A DNA stretch of 64,000 bases from a bacterium 1xD42-87 (GCA_003611805.1 RAYM01000035.1:1-64000), one strand, 5' to 3'. Numbered from the stretch's first letter, positions 1-8,254 are shown. A program made the numbers and translations. Notes: generated by a model from the letters alone, not told the origin.

Positions 1-153
1 TTTGTGCCTTTTTTATGGACTAAAGTATTGATTTTTCAAGGTTCAGCACACCAATCAGTGTGGGAAGTTTGAGTTAAAAAGTTAAAAGCGCTTGGTTGGG
101 AAGCTCCAGTAGTTGCCGCATAAACATGTCAGTTAAGTTTAAAATCAGCTTTT

Positions 154-504
154 TTGAGTTTGACGGGGGCAGTCTGCGCTTTTTTGGCTACCCGGAAGGT
201 TGTGTTTCATAGTAAAAAAAGCGGCGGCATTCTTTGCGAAGGAAATCGATTAGAGGCTTATCGGTTTATCGAACAACACCATAAAGAATTCGGCATCCGC
301 TGGCTGTTGCGGCGGCTGGGGATCTGCCCGAATGCCTACTATAACTACCGGAAACACCGGAAGGCGGATTATTATACCCAAAAAGAGAAAATCAAGGAGC
401 AGATAGAAGAAATCTACCACAGCCACAATGGAGTAGACGGGTACCGCAGTATGACTGCCTATCTGGAGCGCAGGGGGTACAGCTATAGCCAGACAACAAA
501 CTGA
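154..504 (+). pseudogene. IS3-family transposase OrfB remnant (N-terminal part)
   Basis: The reading frame from about 209 onward encodes the N-terminal helix-turn-helix part of an IS3/IS150-type OrfB transposase (recognisable stretches EFGIRWLLRRLGICPNAYYNY and GVDGYRSMTAYLERRGYSYS). The DDE catalytic core that should follow is absent: the frame stops within a few codons of the recognisable part, and the sequence after it no longer looks like the family. The upstream residues from the nominal TTG start do not look native, so the true start is also lost. This is a broken insertion sequence, left of the group II intron. Family assignment is by eye and fairly secure; the exact IS subgroup is not. 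Confidence 0.75.
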
Positions 505-922
505 ATATTGAACGACATACAGGACGTGAGGATATGTGTAGCCACTATGTAGGTGCGCCATGATACGCCTGCTCCGATGATTTCGGAGTTGAACGTGAAG
601 GAATGGAAAACAATCCATAGAAGCAAAGGTGTGTAGCGATAAAAACCTGACAAAATGCACAGCAGTTGTGCGGGGCGATGAGGCATATCTGTGATAATGA
701 TACTTCTGAATTTAACCATTAAAATTCAGTCATATAATGACGGTGTAATTCCGATGTGGGCAGCGTATTGACCTGCCGCTTGTATGTGATTTATTTGATT
801 AAGGAATGAGAAAAGTGACAGGGAATTTGTAATCTTTTTTTGTGTATCAAAACAGCGTAAGGGCAGTTATGAACGTAACAGTTTATAGCTGTCCTTTTTG
901 CGTTCATATGGAGGAAGTGCTT

Positions 923-1075
923 ATGATTGATGAATGGAGCGGACTGGCGGATATGCTGGCAAATTTGATTGAAAAATATGCGTCAGAATTAGATATAGAA
1001 AATTTACCTGATATAGCAGGAGATAATCATGCGGAAGATGAAAGATATAAAGCAGAAAATTTGCTGAAAAATTGA
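923..1075 (+). CDS. Small acidic protein of unknown function
   Basis: I do not recognise this family. The frame is open from 842, but the best start is ATG 923: a GGAGGAA ribosome site lies at 910-916 with a 6-nt spacer. That gives 50 residues (begins MIDEWSGLADML, ends AENLLKN), acidic, probably helical, with no membrane segment or cysteine motif. It sits first in the insert, 44 nt before the RhuM-like gene. Small ORFs in this position ahead of recombinases are often accessory or regulatory, but no function can be assigned. Confidence 0.5.
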   Translation: MIDEWSGLADMLANLIEKYASELDIENLPDIAGDNHAEDERYKAENLLKN

Positions 1076-1119
1076 AAGATGCGTCTTGTTAATGATGGTT
1101 ACAAGAGATATAATAAAAC

Positions 1120-2166
1120 ATGATAAAGATGTCCAAACCATTGCTGGAGAAAGTGCAAAATAACGAGATGACTATGGATTATAGAGAAGAAATTGGAAAA
1201 TCAAATATGATAATTTATACAACAGAAGACGGCTTATCAAAGATTGAAACAATCTTCGATGGCGATACGGTCTGGTTGTCAAAGGCGCAGATGGCGGAGT
1301 TATTTCAGAGAGATCGTTCTGTAATTTCAAAACACATAAAAAATATCTTTGAAGAAGGAGAGCTTTCCAGAGAAGGTAATGTGCAAATTTTGCACATTGC
1401 AAATTCCGATAAACCTGTAGAATTTTATAATCTCGATGTAATCATCTCTGTCGGCTATCGTGTAAAATCAAAACGCGGCACACAGTTCAGGATATGGGCA
1501 ACCGGAGTTTTGAAAGAGTATATGCGTAAAGGTTTTGCACTGGATGATGAACGTCTGAAAAACTTAGGCGGCGGTGGATATTTTAAGGAACTGCTTGAAC
1601 GGATCAGAGACATTCGTGCATCTGAAAAGGTATTTTACAGACAGATTTTGGAAATTTATGCCACAAGCATTGACTATGATCCAATAGCGGAAATATCCAT
1701 TCAGTTTTTTCAGAAGGTTCAGAACAAAATTCATTATGCCATTCATGGGCAGACGGCGGCGGAAGTTATTTATACAAGAGCGGATGCGGAAAAGGAATTT
1801 ATGGGGCTTACCACATTTGCAGGAAACCAGCCGACTTTGCGGGAAGCTGTCATTGCCAAAAACTATCTGAATGAAAAAGAACTTCGTGCAATGGGGCAGC
1901 TTGTGTCGGGATATTTGGATTTTGCAGAGCGTCAGGCAGAACGGGAACAGACTATGACCATGAAAGATTGGGCGAAGCACTTAGACCGGATTTTGACAAT
2001 GAGCGGCGAACAGTTATTGTCAGGAAATGGAAGTGTGACGCATAAGCAGGCGGTGGAAAAAGCAACTGGGGAATATAAGAAATATAAAGAGCGTACTTTA
2101 AGTGATGTGGAACAAGACTATTTAAACTCAATAAAAATATTGGGTAAAAAGTCAGATAAAGAATGA
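1120..2166 (+). CDS. RhuM-family protein
   Basis: This 348-residue protein matches the virulence RhuM family: an N-terminal DNA-binding-like segment (WLSKAQMAELFQRDRSVISK, residues about 47-66), then the family hallmarks VIISVGYRVKSKRGTQFR and IWATGVLKEYMRKGF (about 111-140), and a helical C-terminal half. Family members are widespread in mobile and defence-associated DNA; their biochemical role is not established. The start is uncertain: ATG 1120 opens the frame, but internal ATGs near 1168 would give a protein lacking about 16 poorly conserved residues. Its last four bases overlap a possible start of the recombinase frame (ATGA), suggesting one transcript. Confidence 0.85.
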   Translation: MIKMSKPLLEKVQNNEMTMDYREEIGKSNMIIYTTEDGLSKIETIFDGDTVWLSKAQMAELFQRDRSVISKHIKNIFEEGELSREGNVQILHIANSDKPVEFYNLDVIISVGYRVKSKRGTQFRIWATGVLKEYMRKGFALDDERLKNLGGGGYFKELLERIRDIRASEKVFYRQILEIYATSIDYDPIAEISIQFFQKVQNKIHYAIHGQTAAEVIYTRADAEKEFMGLTTFAGNQPTLREAVIAKNYLNEKELRAMGQLVSGYLDFAERQAEREQTMTMKDWAKHLDRILTMSGEQLLSGNGSVTHKQAVEKATGEYKKYKERTLSDVEQDYLNSIKILGKKSDKE

Positions 2167-2243
2167 GAATTTACAGATTACGAAAAGAATATGGTTATCA
2201 AAATGTAAAAGTGCAACGGGCGTTGCACAAATGGAGAGATGAT

Positions 2244-3926
2244 ATGCACAGCGAGAAAATAAAGGTTTACACATATACAAGAGTATCTACAGCTATGCAG
2301 ACAGACGGTTACTCCTTGGATGCGCAGAAAGCCAGAATGAAAGCGTATGCCGACTATAATGATTATGAAATTGTCGGTACATATGAGGATGCAGGAAAAT
2401 CTGGAAAGTCCATTGAGGGGCGAATAGAATTTAACCGCATGATGGAGGATATCAAGTCAGGGAAAGACGGCATTTCCTTTGTTCTTGTTTTTAAGTTATC
2501 CAGATTTGGCAGAAATGCGGCAGACGTACTTTCTGCATTGCAGGTTATGCAGGACTTTGGGGTAAATCTGATCTGCGTGGAAGATGGCATTGATTCTTCG
2601 AAGGATGCAGGCAAATTGATGATTTCTGTCCTGTCGGCGGTTGCCGAGATTGAACGGGAGAATATTCGTGTACAGACAATGGAGGGGCGTATTCAGAAAG
2701 CCCGTGAGGGAAAATGGAACGGCGGATTTGCGCCATATGGTTATCAACTGATAGATGGCAAACTTCAGATTAACGAAGAAGAAGCAAAAGCTGTCCGCAC
2801 GATTTTTGAACAGTATGTGAAAACAGACATTGGAGCTAACGGTGTGGCAAAATATCTTGAAAACCACGGCATCCATAAAATACAGCGGCAAAATGGGAAA
2901 AATCCTCTTTTTGATGCGCACTTGGTTCGCCTTATTCTAAAAAATCCGGTATATTGCGGGAAAATCGCTTATGGACGCAGAAAGACAGAAAAGGTTCACG
3001 GAACACGGAATGAGTATCATCTTGTAGAGCAGGATAATTATATTCTGGTGGACGGACAGCATGATGCGATTATTGAGGAAGATGTTTGGCAGGCGGCACA
3101 GGTAAAACTTATTTCACAGGCAAAGAAATATGAGCATGTAAATAGAGGGAAGGACACCAAAACACACCTTCTTTCCGGTATTGTAAAATGTCCGATCTGC
3201 GGAGCAGGCATGTATGGAAATAAGAGTATCAAGCGCAAAAAGGATGGGACGAAATACAAGGATTTTTATTACTATGGCTGTAAGCACCGTACCATGATGC
3301 GCGGATATAAGTGTGATTATAAAAAGCAGATCAGAGAGGAACTGTTAGACGATGTGGTGGCGGAAGTCATCGTAAAGTTAGTTGGCAATCCCAAGTTTGC
3401 GGCAATGATGCAGGAAAAGATCAACTGCAAAGTGGATACTGTCACAATAGACGGAGAACTTGCAGATTTTGAAAAGCAGTTGCGGCAATATTATGCAGTC
3501 AAGCTAAAACTGGCGGAGGAAATTGATTCCCTTGATCCGGATGACAGACATTATATCAAACGAAAAGCAGACCTTGATGACCGCCTTTATCGAATGTATG
3601 ATAAGATAGAAAATGTGGAAACACAACTGATTGAAACGAGGGCAAAGAAGCAGGCAATTGAAGCTGAGAAGCTTACGGGAGATAATATCTATAAAGTATT
3701 GATTTATTTTGAAAAGCTGTATGCTATGATGAATGAAGTAGAGCGGCGGCAGCTTATGGAAGCATTGATTTTCGAAATACAGATATATGAGGACAGACAG
3801 CCGAATGGACAGTGGCTAAAATCCATTAAATTCAGACTTCCGATTATTGAGGAAGACATGGATTTGAGTTTGGAAGATGATAAGCATGTGGAGACGGTAG
3901 TTTTGATGTCAAGAAAAGAAAAATAA
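2244..3926 (+). CDS. Large serine recombinase (resolvase/integrase family)
   Basis: A 560-residue serine site-specific recombinase. The catalytic resolvase domain occupies about residues 1-150, with the nucleophile Ser15 in YTRVSTAMQTDGYSLDAQ and the conserved FKLSRFGRN and ERENI blocks. A recombinase domain follows, then a zinc-ribbon with CPICGAGM and two further cysteines (about 325-370), and a long coiled coil. Such enzymes integrate and excise elements at short att sites. The frame is open from 2163, but ATG 2244 has a good ribosome site (GGAGAGATGAT) and begins right before the family's normal N-terminus. It ends 2 nt before the proposed right edge of the insert. All catalytic features appear intact, so the element may still be mobile. 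Confidence 0.92.
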   Translation: MHSEKIKVYTYTRVSTAMQTDGYSLDAQKARMKAYADYNDYEIVGTYEDAGKSGKSIEGRIEFNRMMEDIKSGKDGISFVLVFKLSRFGRNAADVLSALQVMQDFGVNLICVEDGIDSSKDAGKLMISVLSAVAEIERENIRVQTMEGRIQKAREGKWNGGFAPYGYQLIDGKLQINEEEAKAVRTIFEQYVKTDIGANGVAKYLENHGIHKIQRQNGKNPLFDAHLVRLILKNPVYCGKIAYGRRKTEKVHGTRNEYHLVEQDNYILVDGQHDAIIEEDVWQAAQVKLISQAKKYEHVNRGKDTKTHLLSGIVKCPICGAGMYGNKSIKRKKDGTKYKDFYYYGCKHRTMMRGYKCDYKKQIREELLDDVVAEVIVKLVGNPKFAAMMQEKINCKVDTVTIDGELADFEKQLRQYYAVKLKLAEEIDSLDPDDRHYIKRKADLDDRLYRMYDKIENVETQLIETRAKKQAIEAEKLTGDNIYKVLIYFEKLYAMMNEVERRQLMEALIFEIQIYEDRQPNGQWLKSIKFRLPIIEEDMDLSLEDDKHVETVVLMSRKEK

Positions 3927-4147
3927 TGGTCAGAAAGTGGCGTATTTCCGGGATTTTTCGGAAGCTGGGATGTAAGACCTGACAGCTGAAAAGCTCGTTA
4001 TTTTATATGGAAACATATCTGCTGCGGAAATGTGTATCAGGATGTGGCCTTGGATTAGATAACTCAAATTGAGTGTGTGAATTAGATGGCAAGGATTTGG
4101 AAGTGATTTATGAAAGAAGAAAAAAGCTGACAACAAATTATTATGAA

Positions 4148-4219
4148 GAGCCGTATGCGGAAAATCCGCACGTACGGTTCTGTGAGGGGCTTACATTGTG
4201 AGGTGTAAGTCTACTCGAC
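4148..4219 (+). ncRNA. Group II intron domains V and VI
   Basis: Domain V is exactly 34 nt (4148-4181): it opens with GAGCCGTATGCGG and closes with CCGCACGTACGGTTCT, giving the lower stem with the AGC triad, a 2-nt bulge and a short A-rich loop. Domain VI follows, with stem CTTACA/TGTAAG (about 4190-4210) and a 3' tail CTACTCGAC whose A, seven nucleotides from the end, is the candidate branch point. This is the catalytic core of splicing and the best evidence for the intron. Confidence 0.9.
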
Positions 4220-4229
4220 TGGAGGAGTA

Positions 4230-5435
4230 ATGACAGAATCTTATTTTGACGAGAGTCAGGATGATTTGACTTTAGAAGAAGACAGGGAAGAACGGGAATA
4301 CCGTCTCCGCTACGAGAGAAGGCAGCGTATGCGCCAAGAGAGACAGCGTCGCATGAGAAGGCGGCAGATGATGCAGCGGACTCTGCTCCTTGTCATTGTC
4401 GGTGTGATCACGGTTTTGATCGTTGCAACCGTTAAACACGGCAAAAAGGCGGAGGAAGAAGGCGCGCAGGATCAGGCGGTGGAAGCTGTGGAACAGCCGG
4501 ATCAGCTGGAGATAGAAAAAATCAGGGAAAGCATCATGGAAGAGGAGAATGCCGGCAAGTCGGAAACCGAGGAAATGGAGGCAGACAAAACGGAGACAGA
4601 GAAGGAAATTCCGGTTTTTCGTTTTGAGGAGACGGAGGACACGGCTTACATCGACAGTGCGGACGTAATCAGCACGAATGCGATTCTGGTGGATGAGAGC
4701 AGCGATCAGATTGTCGCGGCAAAGGGAGCCAGGGAGAGGATTATGCCCGCTTCCATGACGAAAGTGCTGACGATATTGGTGGCGGCAGAACACATTTCGG
4801 AGGAAGAACTGGACGACACCTTCACGATGACCCGGGAGATTACGGATTACGCTTATGTGAACGACTGCAGCTCTGTGGGGTTTCTGGATGAGGAGAAGGT
4901 GCCGGTGCGGGATTTGTTTTACGGGACGGCAATGCACTCCGGCGGTGACGCCGCGCTGGGGCTTGCCTTCTACGTGGCGGGATCCCAGGAGGCTTTTGTG
5001 GATCTGATGGACGAGAAGCTGGATGAACTCGGCATAGCGGACAGCACGCATTTTACCAACTGCGTCGGGATTTATGATGAGAATCATTACAGCACGGTCT
5101 ACGATATGGCGGTGATTATGAAGGCGGCGCTGCAAAACGACCTATGCAGGGAAGTGATGTCGAAGCACATTTACACCACGAAACCCACGGTGGAACACCC
5201 GGAAGGCATTGAGATTTCCAACTGGTTTCTGCGAAAGATTGAGGACAAGGATACAGGCGGCGAAGTGGTCTGTGCCAAAACGGGATATATCGTCCAGTCC
5301 AAAAACTGTGCCGTAAGCTATGAGATGTCCGCGGGCAAAACGCCATATATCTGTGTGACGGCGGGCTCCACAAGCAACTGGCGGTGCATTTACGACCACG
5401 TGGAAATTTATAACAGATATATCCCGTCGGCGTAA
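4230..5435 (+). CDS. D-alanyl-D-alanine carboxypeptidase (peptidase S11)
   Basis: A 401-residue S11 penicillin-binding carboxypeptidase that trims the terminal D-Ala of peptidoglycan stem peptides outside the membrane. It has a very basic cytoplasmic N-terminus (Arg/Met-rich, residues 20-50), one membrane anchor (51-67), a charged Glu/Lys linker (70-135), then the catalytic domain. Motifs: SMTK at 175-178 (SxxK), SGG at 237-239 where most relatives have SGN, and KTG at 350-352. The Gly in place of Asn is noteworthy, though some S11 members share it. Ribosome site GGAGG lies at 4221-4225, directly after the intron's 3' end, so any promoter further upstream must read through and splice out the intron. 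The next gene follows after 51 nt. Confidence 0.93.
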   Translation: MTESYFDESQDDLTLEEDREEREYRLRYERRQRMRQERQRRMRRRQMMQRTLLLVIVGVITVLIVATVKHGKKAEEEGAQDQAVEAVEQPDQLEIEKIRESIMEEENAGKSETEEMEADKTETEKEIPVFRFEETEDTAYIDSADVISTNAILVDESSDQIVAAKGARERIMPASMTKVLTILVAAEHISEEELDDTFTMTREITDYAYVNDCSSVGFLDEEKVPVRDLFYGTAMHSGGDAALGLAFYVAGSQEAFVDLMDEKLDELGIADSTHFTNCVGIYDENHYSTVYDMAVIMKAALQNDLCREVMSKHIYTTKPTVEHPEGIEISNWFLRKIEDKDTGGEVVCAKTGYIVQSKNCAVSYEMSAGKTPYICVTAGSTSNWRCIYDHVEIYNRYIPSA

Positions 5436-5486
5436 AACAGGAATGTCTGTCTGAGGGCAGCGCACGGGGAGGAAGAGGCGCATTCT

Positions 5487-6488
5487 ATGTTAAAAATGGT
5501 TAAGATTGCCATCGGAAGCGTGATCTCTATTTTTCTTGCTGATATGATGGGACTGAGCTACAGTACGTCGGCGGGCATCATAACGCTTCTGACGATACAG
5601 GACACCAGCCGGGAGACGATTGCCATCTCCGCGAAAAGAATCGGCGCCTTTCTGGTGGCGGCGGTTCTCTCTTATGTGGTGTTTCAATTTTTCGGATATC
5701 ATGTATTTTCTTACGGCGTTTTCCTGTTCCTTTTTATCGCCTGTTGTGATCCGCTCCGTCTGGGAAGTGCAGTTTCCACCAATGCGGTACTTGCCACGCA
5801 TTATATGCTGGAACAGAATATGACGACTGCACAGGTCGGAAACGAAGCGCTGCTCCTGCTGATCGGGGCGGGTATCGGAACGCTCCTGAATCTGTATATG
5901 CCGGGAAAGGGAAAAGAGATTCGTATGACGCAGTACTGGCTGGAGGAGGATTTGCGGGCGGTGCTTTTGCGGATGTCGGAATATATCGGGAAAGAGGACA
6001 GGTCGGATTATACAGAAAGCTGTTTTGACAAGCTGCAGACGGATATTGCCGCCGGAAAAAAACAGGCTTTTGCCTACATGAACAACACGTTTTTCCAGGA
6101 ATCGAAATATTTTATTGACTATATGAATATGCGGGAGCAGCAGACGGTCGTCCTGCGGGATATTTATAAGAAGATTATGAGTATGCGGACCGTTTTGCCG
6201 CAGACCGGACAGGTGGCGGAGCTGCTTCGGGAAACTGCCGTGACGTTCGGGGAGTCCAACAATGCGAAAGACCTGCTTGCGAGACGGGAGGAGGCGCTTA
6301 GGCGGATGCAGGATTCCGAACTGCCGGTTACGAGACAGGAGTTTGAGGACCGGGCGGTGCTTTACGGCATTATGACGGATCTGTCGTATTTTTTGCAGTT
6401 GAAGAAGGAGTTTGCCGATTCGCTGACGAAAGAGCAGGTTCTGAAATACTGGGATGGAGTAGAAAGCGGTGAACGGCAAAACTTGTAA
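5487..6488 (+). CDS. FUSC/aromatic-acid-exporter family membrane protein
   Basis: A 333-residue protein of the ArAE/DUF939 type. The first about 135 residues form closely spaced hydrophobic helices (MVKIAIGSVISIFLADMMG, a second near LLTIQDTS, then FLFLFIACCDPLRLGSAVSTN and LLLLIGAGIGTLL), followed by a soluble helical C-terminal domain (150-333) typical of the family. Members are presumed exporters of small aromatic or cell-envelope compounds. It is co-directional with the carboxypeptidase 51 nt upstream. Substrate unknown. The promoter for the next transcript overlaps its stop codon. Confidence 0.85.
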   Translation: MLKMVKIAIGSVISIFLADMMGLSYSTSAGIITLLTIQDTSRETIAISAKRIGAFLVAAVLSYVVFQFFGYHVFSYGVFLFLFIACCDPLRLGSAVSTNAVLATHYMLEQNMTTAQVGNEALLLLIGAGIGTLLNLYMPGKGKEIRMTQYWLEEDLRAVLLRMSEYIGKEDRSDYTESCFDKLQTDIAAGKKQAFAYMNNTFFQESKYFIDYMNMREQQTVVLRDIYKKIMSMRTVLPQTGQVAELLRETAVTFGESNNAKDLLARREEALRRMQDSELPVTRQEFEDRAVLYGIMTDLSYFLQLKKEFADSLTKEQVLKYWDGVESGERQNL

Positions 6489-6511
6489 GAGGTATGAGGG
6501 TGCGTTATAAT
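6483..6511 (+). promoter_or_regulatory. Sigma-A-type promoter for the thioesterase/TfoX genes
   Basis: TTGTAA (6483-6488) and a perfect TATAAT (6506-6511) are separated by 17 nt. The -35 box overlaps the stop codon of the exporter gene, and the thioesterase starts 43 nt downstream. Confidence 0.75.
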
Positions 6512-6553
6512 AGACGAAATGAAATGGGGTAGTCTTTCGGGAAGGGAGACGAT

Positions 6554-7021
6554 ATGGAAAAGAAGGTATCGGAATCCAGAATAGAGCAGGTATATCAGGT
6601 ACGCCCGGAGCATTTAAACGGCGCGGGCAGACTGTTCGGCGGCAGGCTGATGGAGTGGATCGACGAGCTGGCGGGGCTTGTGGGCATCCGTCATGCGCAG
6701 CGGGACGTGATAACGGCTTCTGTCGATAATCTGAAATTCATTCGGGGCGCTTATCTGAAGGACTTGATTGTGCTGATCGGCAGGGTGACCTATGTGGGAA
6801 GGACATCCATGGAAGTGCGGGTGGATACTTATATTGAGAGTATTGACGGCATCAGAAAGCCCATAAACAGAGCTTATCTGACACTGGTTGCGATTGACGG
6901 GGAAGGGCATCCGGCAGAGGTGCCGGGGCTTATCATCGAGACAGAGTCGGAAAAGGCGGAGTGGGAGGCAGGAATCAGGAGGCGGGAAATGCGTAAGCAG
7001 AGGAGAGAAGAAGGGTTTTGA
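6554..7021 (+). CDS. Acyl-CoA thioesterase, hotdog fold (YciA/BACH type)
   Basis: A 155-residue single hotdog-domain thioesterase that hydrolyses acyl-CoA to free acid and CoA. Family marks: RPEHLNGAGRLFGGRLMEWID (residues 17-37), in which the GG(R/K)LMEWID block forms the active-site helix, then TASVDNLKFIRGAYLKDLI. The usual catalytic Asp at the end of that helix is present. Ribosome site GGGAAGGGAGACG precedes ATG 6554. The TfoX-like gene starts 30 nt after its stop, so the two are probably co-transcribed. Chain-length preference cannot be told. Confidence 0.9.
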   Translation: MEKKVSESRIEQVYQVRPEHLNGAGRLFGGRLMEWIDELAGLVGIRHAQRDVITASVDNLKFIRGAYLKDLIVLIGRVTYVGRTSMEVRVDTYIESIDGIRKPINRAYLTLVAIDGEGHPAEVPGLIIETESEKAEWEAGIRRREMRKQRREEGF

Positions 7022-7051
7022 GCGGAAGAGAAATGAAGGAGGGAAGAAAAG

Positions 7052-7378
7052 ATGGCGACGACAAAGGAATTTCACGATTATGTGGTGGGAAATCTGCAGA
7101 GGGTGGGCGACGTGACCACCAGAAAGATGATGGGGGAATACTGTGTCTACTTTCAGGGAAAGCTGATCGGGGATATCTGCGGCAACTGTCTGTTCCTAAA
7201 GCCCACGGAATCGGTTCTCCGCCTGTTGCCGGATGCGGACAGGGATTATCCTTACGAGGGTTCCAAAACACAGATGGTCATTGTGGAGGATGTGGAGAAC
7301 GAGGCACTCATGGCGGAAATTTTACAGGAAATGTACAGGGAACTGCCGGAGCCGAAGAAGAAGGCAAAGAAAGTTTAG
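7052..7378 (+). CDS. TfoX/Sxy N-terminal domain protein
   Basis: A 108-residue protein consisting of a TfoX_N domain only (VTTRKMMGEYCVYFQGKLIG near residues 21-40, then a predicted beta sheet with ICGNCLFLKPTESV) and a Lys-rich tail. In gamma-proteobacteria the domain belongs to competence regulators; in Firmicutes these stand-alone versions have no proven role, so a competence function should not be assumed. The ribosome site GGAGGG is strong. It shares the promoter at 6483-6511 with the thioesterase. Confidence 0.85.
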   Translation: MATTKEFHDYVVGNLQRVGDVTTRKMMGEYCVYFQGKLIGDICGNCLFLKPTESVLRLLPDADRDYPYEGSKTQMVIVEDVENEALMAEILQEMYRELPEPKKKAKKV

Positions 7379-7462
7379 AAATTTTTAACAGGTAGAGACG
7401 GCAGGGGGATGGTATACTTGTCGTATAGGAAATCCATGAATTAGAAAAACAAGGAGAAGACC

Positions 7463-8038
7463 ATGCCAAATGCGAATGCGACAAAAGCCGCGTTGGGAGA
7501 ATCCCTGAAAAAACTGGTTTTGACAAAGCGGCTTGAAAAAATAACGATCAGTGATCTCACTGCGGACTGCGGCATCAGTAGGATGGCGTTCTACTATCAT
7601 TTCAAGGATATTTACGACTTGGTGGAATGGGTCTGCGTGGAGGACGGCAGGAAGGCTCTGCAAGACAAAAAGACTTATGAGACGTGGCAGGAAGGGATGG
7701 GGCAGATTTTTGATGCCGTTCTGGAAAATAAGGACTTTATCCTGAACGTGTACCGCAGCATTGGCAGGGAAAAGATAGAGAGCTACCTCTACAAATTTAC
7801 ATACGATATGATAAAAGGCGTGGTGGAGGAAAAGTGCAGGGGGATTGACCTTGCGGCGGATCACAAGGTTTTTATTGCGGACTTTTATAAGTACGGCTTT
7901 GTGGGAATCATGCTGGACTGGATCAGCTGCGGCATGAAGGCGGATTACGAGGAGATTGTGGAAAATATGGGCGTGATGCTGCACGGCAATATCGCCCGCT
8001 CCATTGAAAATTTTGAGAAAGCGGACAACGCAGGGTAA
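7463..8038 (+). CDS. TetR/AcrR-family regulator (DhaS-like C-terminal domain)
   Basis: A 191-residue regulator. Its helix-turn-helix lies at about residues 10-55 (KITISDLTADCGISRMAFYYHF is the recognition segment), followed by an all-helical ligand domain of the DhaS/TetR_C_33 type. The ribosome site AAGGAGAAG precedes ATG 7463. The oleate hydratase gene begins 216 nt downstream with its own promoter and an intervening terminator, so this regulator may control it in response to a fatty-acid-like ligand. That link rests on position only. Confidence 0.88.
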   Translation: MPNANATKAALGESLKKLVLTKRLEKITISDLTADCGISRMAFYYHFKDIYDLVEWVCVEDGRKALQDKKTYETWQEGMGQIFDAVLENKDFILNVYRSIGREKIESYLYKFTYDMIKGVVEEKCRGIDLAADHKVFIADFYKYGFVGIMLDWISCGMKADYEEIVENMGVMLHGNIARSIENFEKADNAG

Positions 8039-8118
8039 ATGGTTTACATAATACACAGACTGGCAGTAGTATAATTTGCATAATGGCGTTGTGGCGCTGT
8101 TTTTCTAATCAAGCAAGG

Positions 8119-8153
8119 CGGAATGATAAGTTTTTTATCATTCCGTCTTTTTT
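8119..8153 (+). terminator. Rho-independent terminator after the TetR gene
   Basis: An 11-bp perfect stem (8119-8129 with 8135-8145; CGGAATGATAA/TTATCATTCCG), a 5-nt loop and a T-rich tract (GTCTTTTTT). It separates the regulator from the hydratase promoter. Confidence 0.85.
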
Positions 8154-8158
8154 GTAAA

Positions 8159-8187
8159 TTGGTAAAAACGGGAAGAATGGGTATGAT
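8159..8187 (+). promoter_or_regulatory. Promoter of the oleate hydratase gene
   Basis: TTGGTA (8159-8164) and TATGAT (8182-8187) are spaced by 17 nt, directly downstream of the terminator. The transcript would have a leader of about 60 nt with a small GGCGG/CCGCC hairpin before the AAAGGTGG ribosome site. Confidence 0.6.
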
Positions 8188-8254
8188 AGCTTTAGTAATC
8201 AAAAAGAAAACAGCGGCGGAAGGAAACCGCCGGAATCAGAAAGGTGGAACATAT

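Larger units (their letters stand above)
821..3929 (+). mobile_element. Putative serine-recombinase element inserted in the intron
   Basis: Three same-strand genes (a 50-residue protein, RhuM-like, large serine recombinase) lie between intron-like RNA segments. The likely left edge is after AAAAGTGACA and the likely right edge just after the recombinase stop codon. Both edges contain GG (821-822 and 3928-3929), which could be the 2-bp crossover core used by large serine recombinases; joining the flanks there gives GTGACAGGTCAGAAAGTGG. That junction is inference and not proven. The element is AT-richer than the chromosome to its right, as expected for transferred DNA. No transfer or resistance genes are seen, so if mobile it is a minimal integrative element. 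Confidence 0.5.
553..4219 (+). mobile_element. Group II intron (ribozyme ends present, no reverse transcriptase), interrupted
   Basis: The 5' end carries the group II consensus GUGCG (GTGCGCC at 553). Near the 3' end lies a 34-nt domain V (4148-4181) with the AGC catalytic triad, followed by a domain VI stem and an end in CTACTCGAC. These are the two diagnostic ends of a bacterial group II intron in the same orientation. No LtrA-type reverse transcriptase/maturase is encoded between them. Subtracting the recombinase-bearing insert (about 821-3929) leaves about 560 nt, close to an ORF-less ribozyme. The 3' splice site falls directly before the GGAGG ribosome site of the carboxypeptidase gene at 4230. 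Exact intron ends are inferred from consensus; middle domains I-IV were not folded. Confidence 0.8.

Noticed and set aside
3930-4136. A 68-codon minus-strand frame near the intron's 3' part
   Set aside because: No ribosome site or family similarity; the DNA is better explained as intron RNA.
5490-6479. A 329-codon minus-strand frame
   Set aside because: Exact antisense of the FUSC-type exporter; composition is typical of a shadow frame.
7052-7378. Reading the TfoX-like gene as evidence of natural competence
   Set aside because: Stand-alone TfoX_N proteins in Firmicutes have no proven competence role, and no competence genes are in the window.
8043-8075. TTTACA and TATAAT as a promoter after the TetR gene
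   Set aside because: The spacing is 21 nt, and a strong terminator follows within 50 nt; the promoter at 8159-8187 fits the hydratase better.
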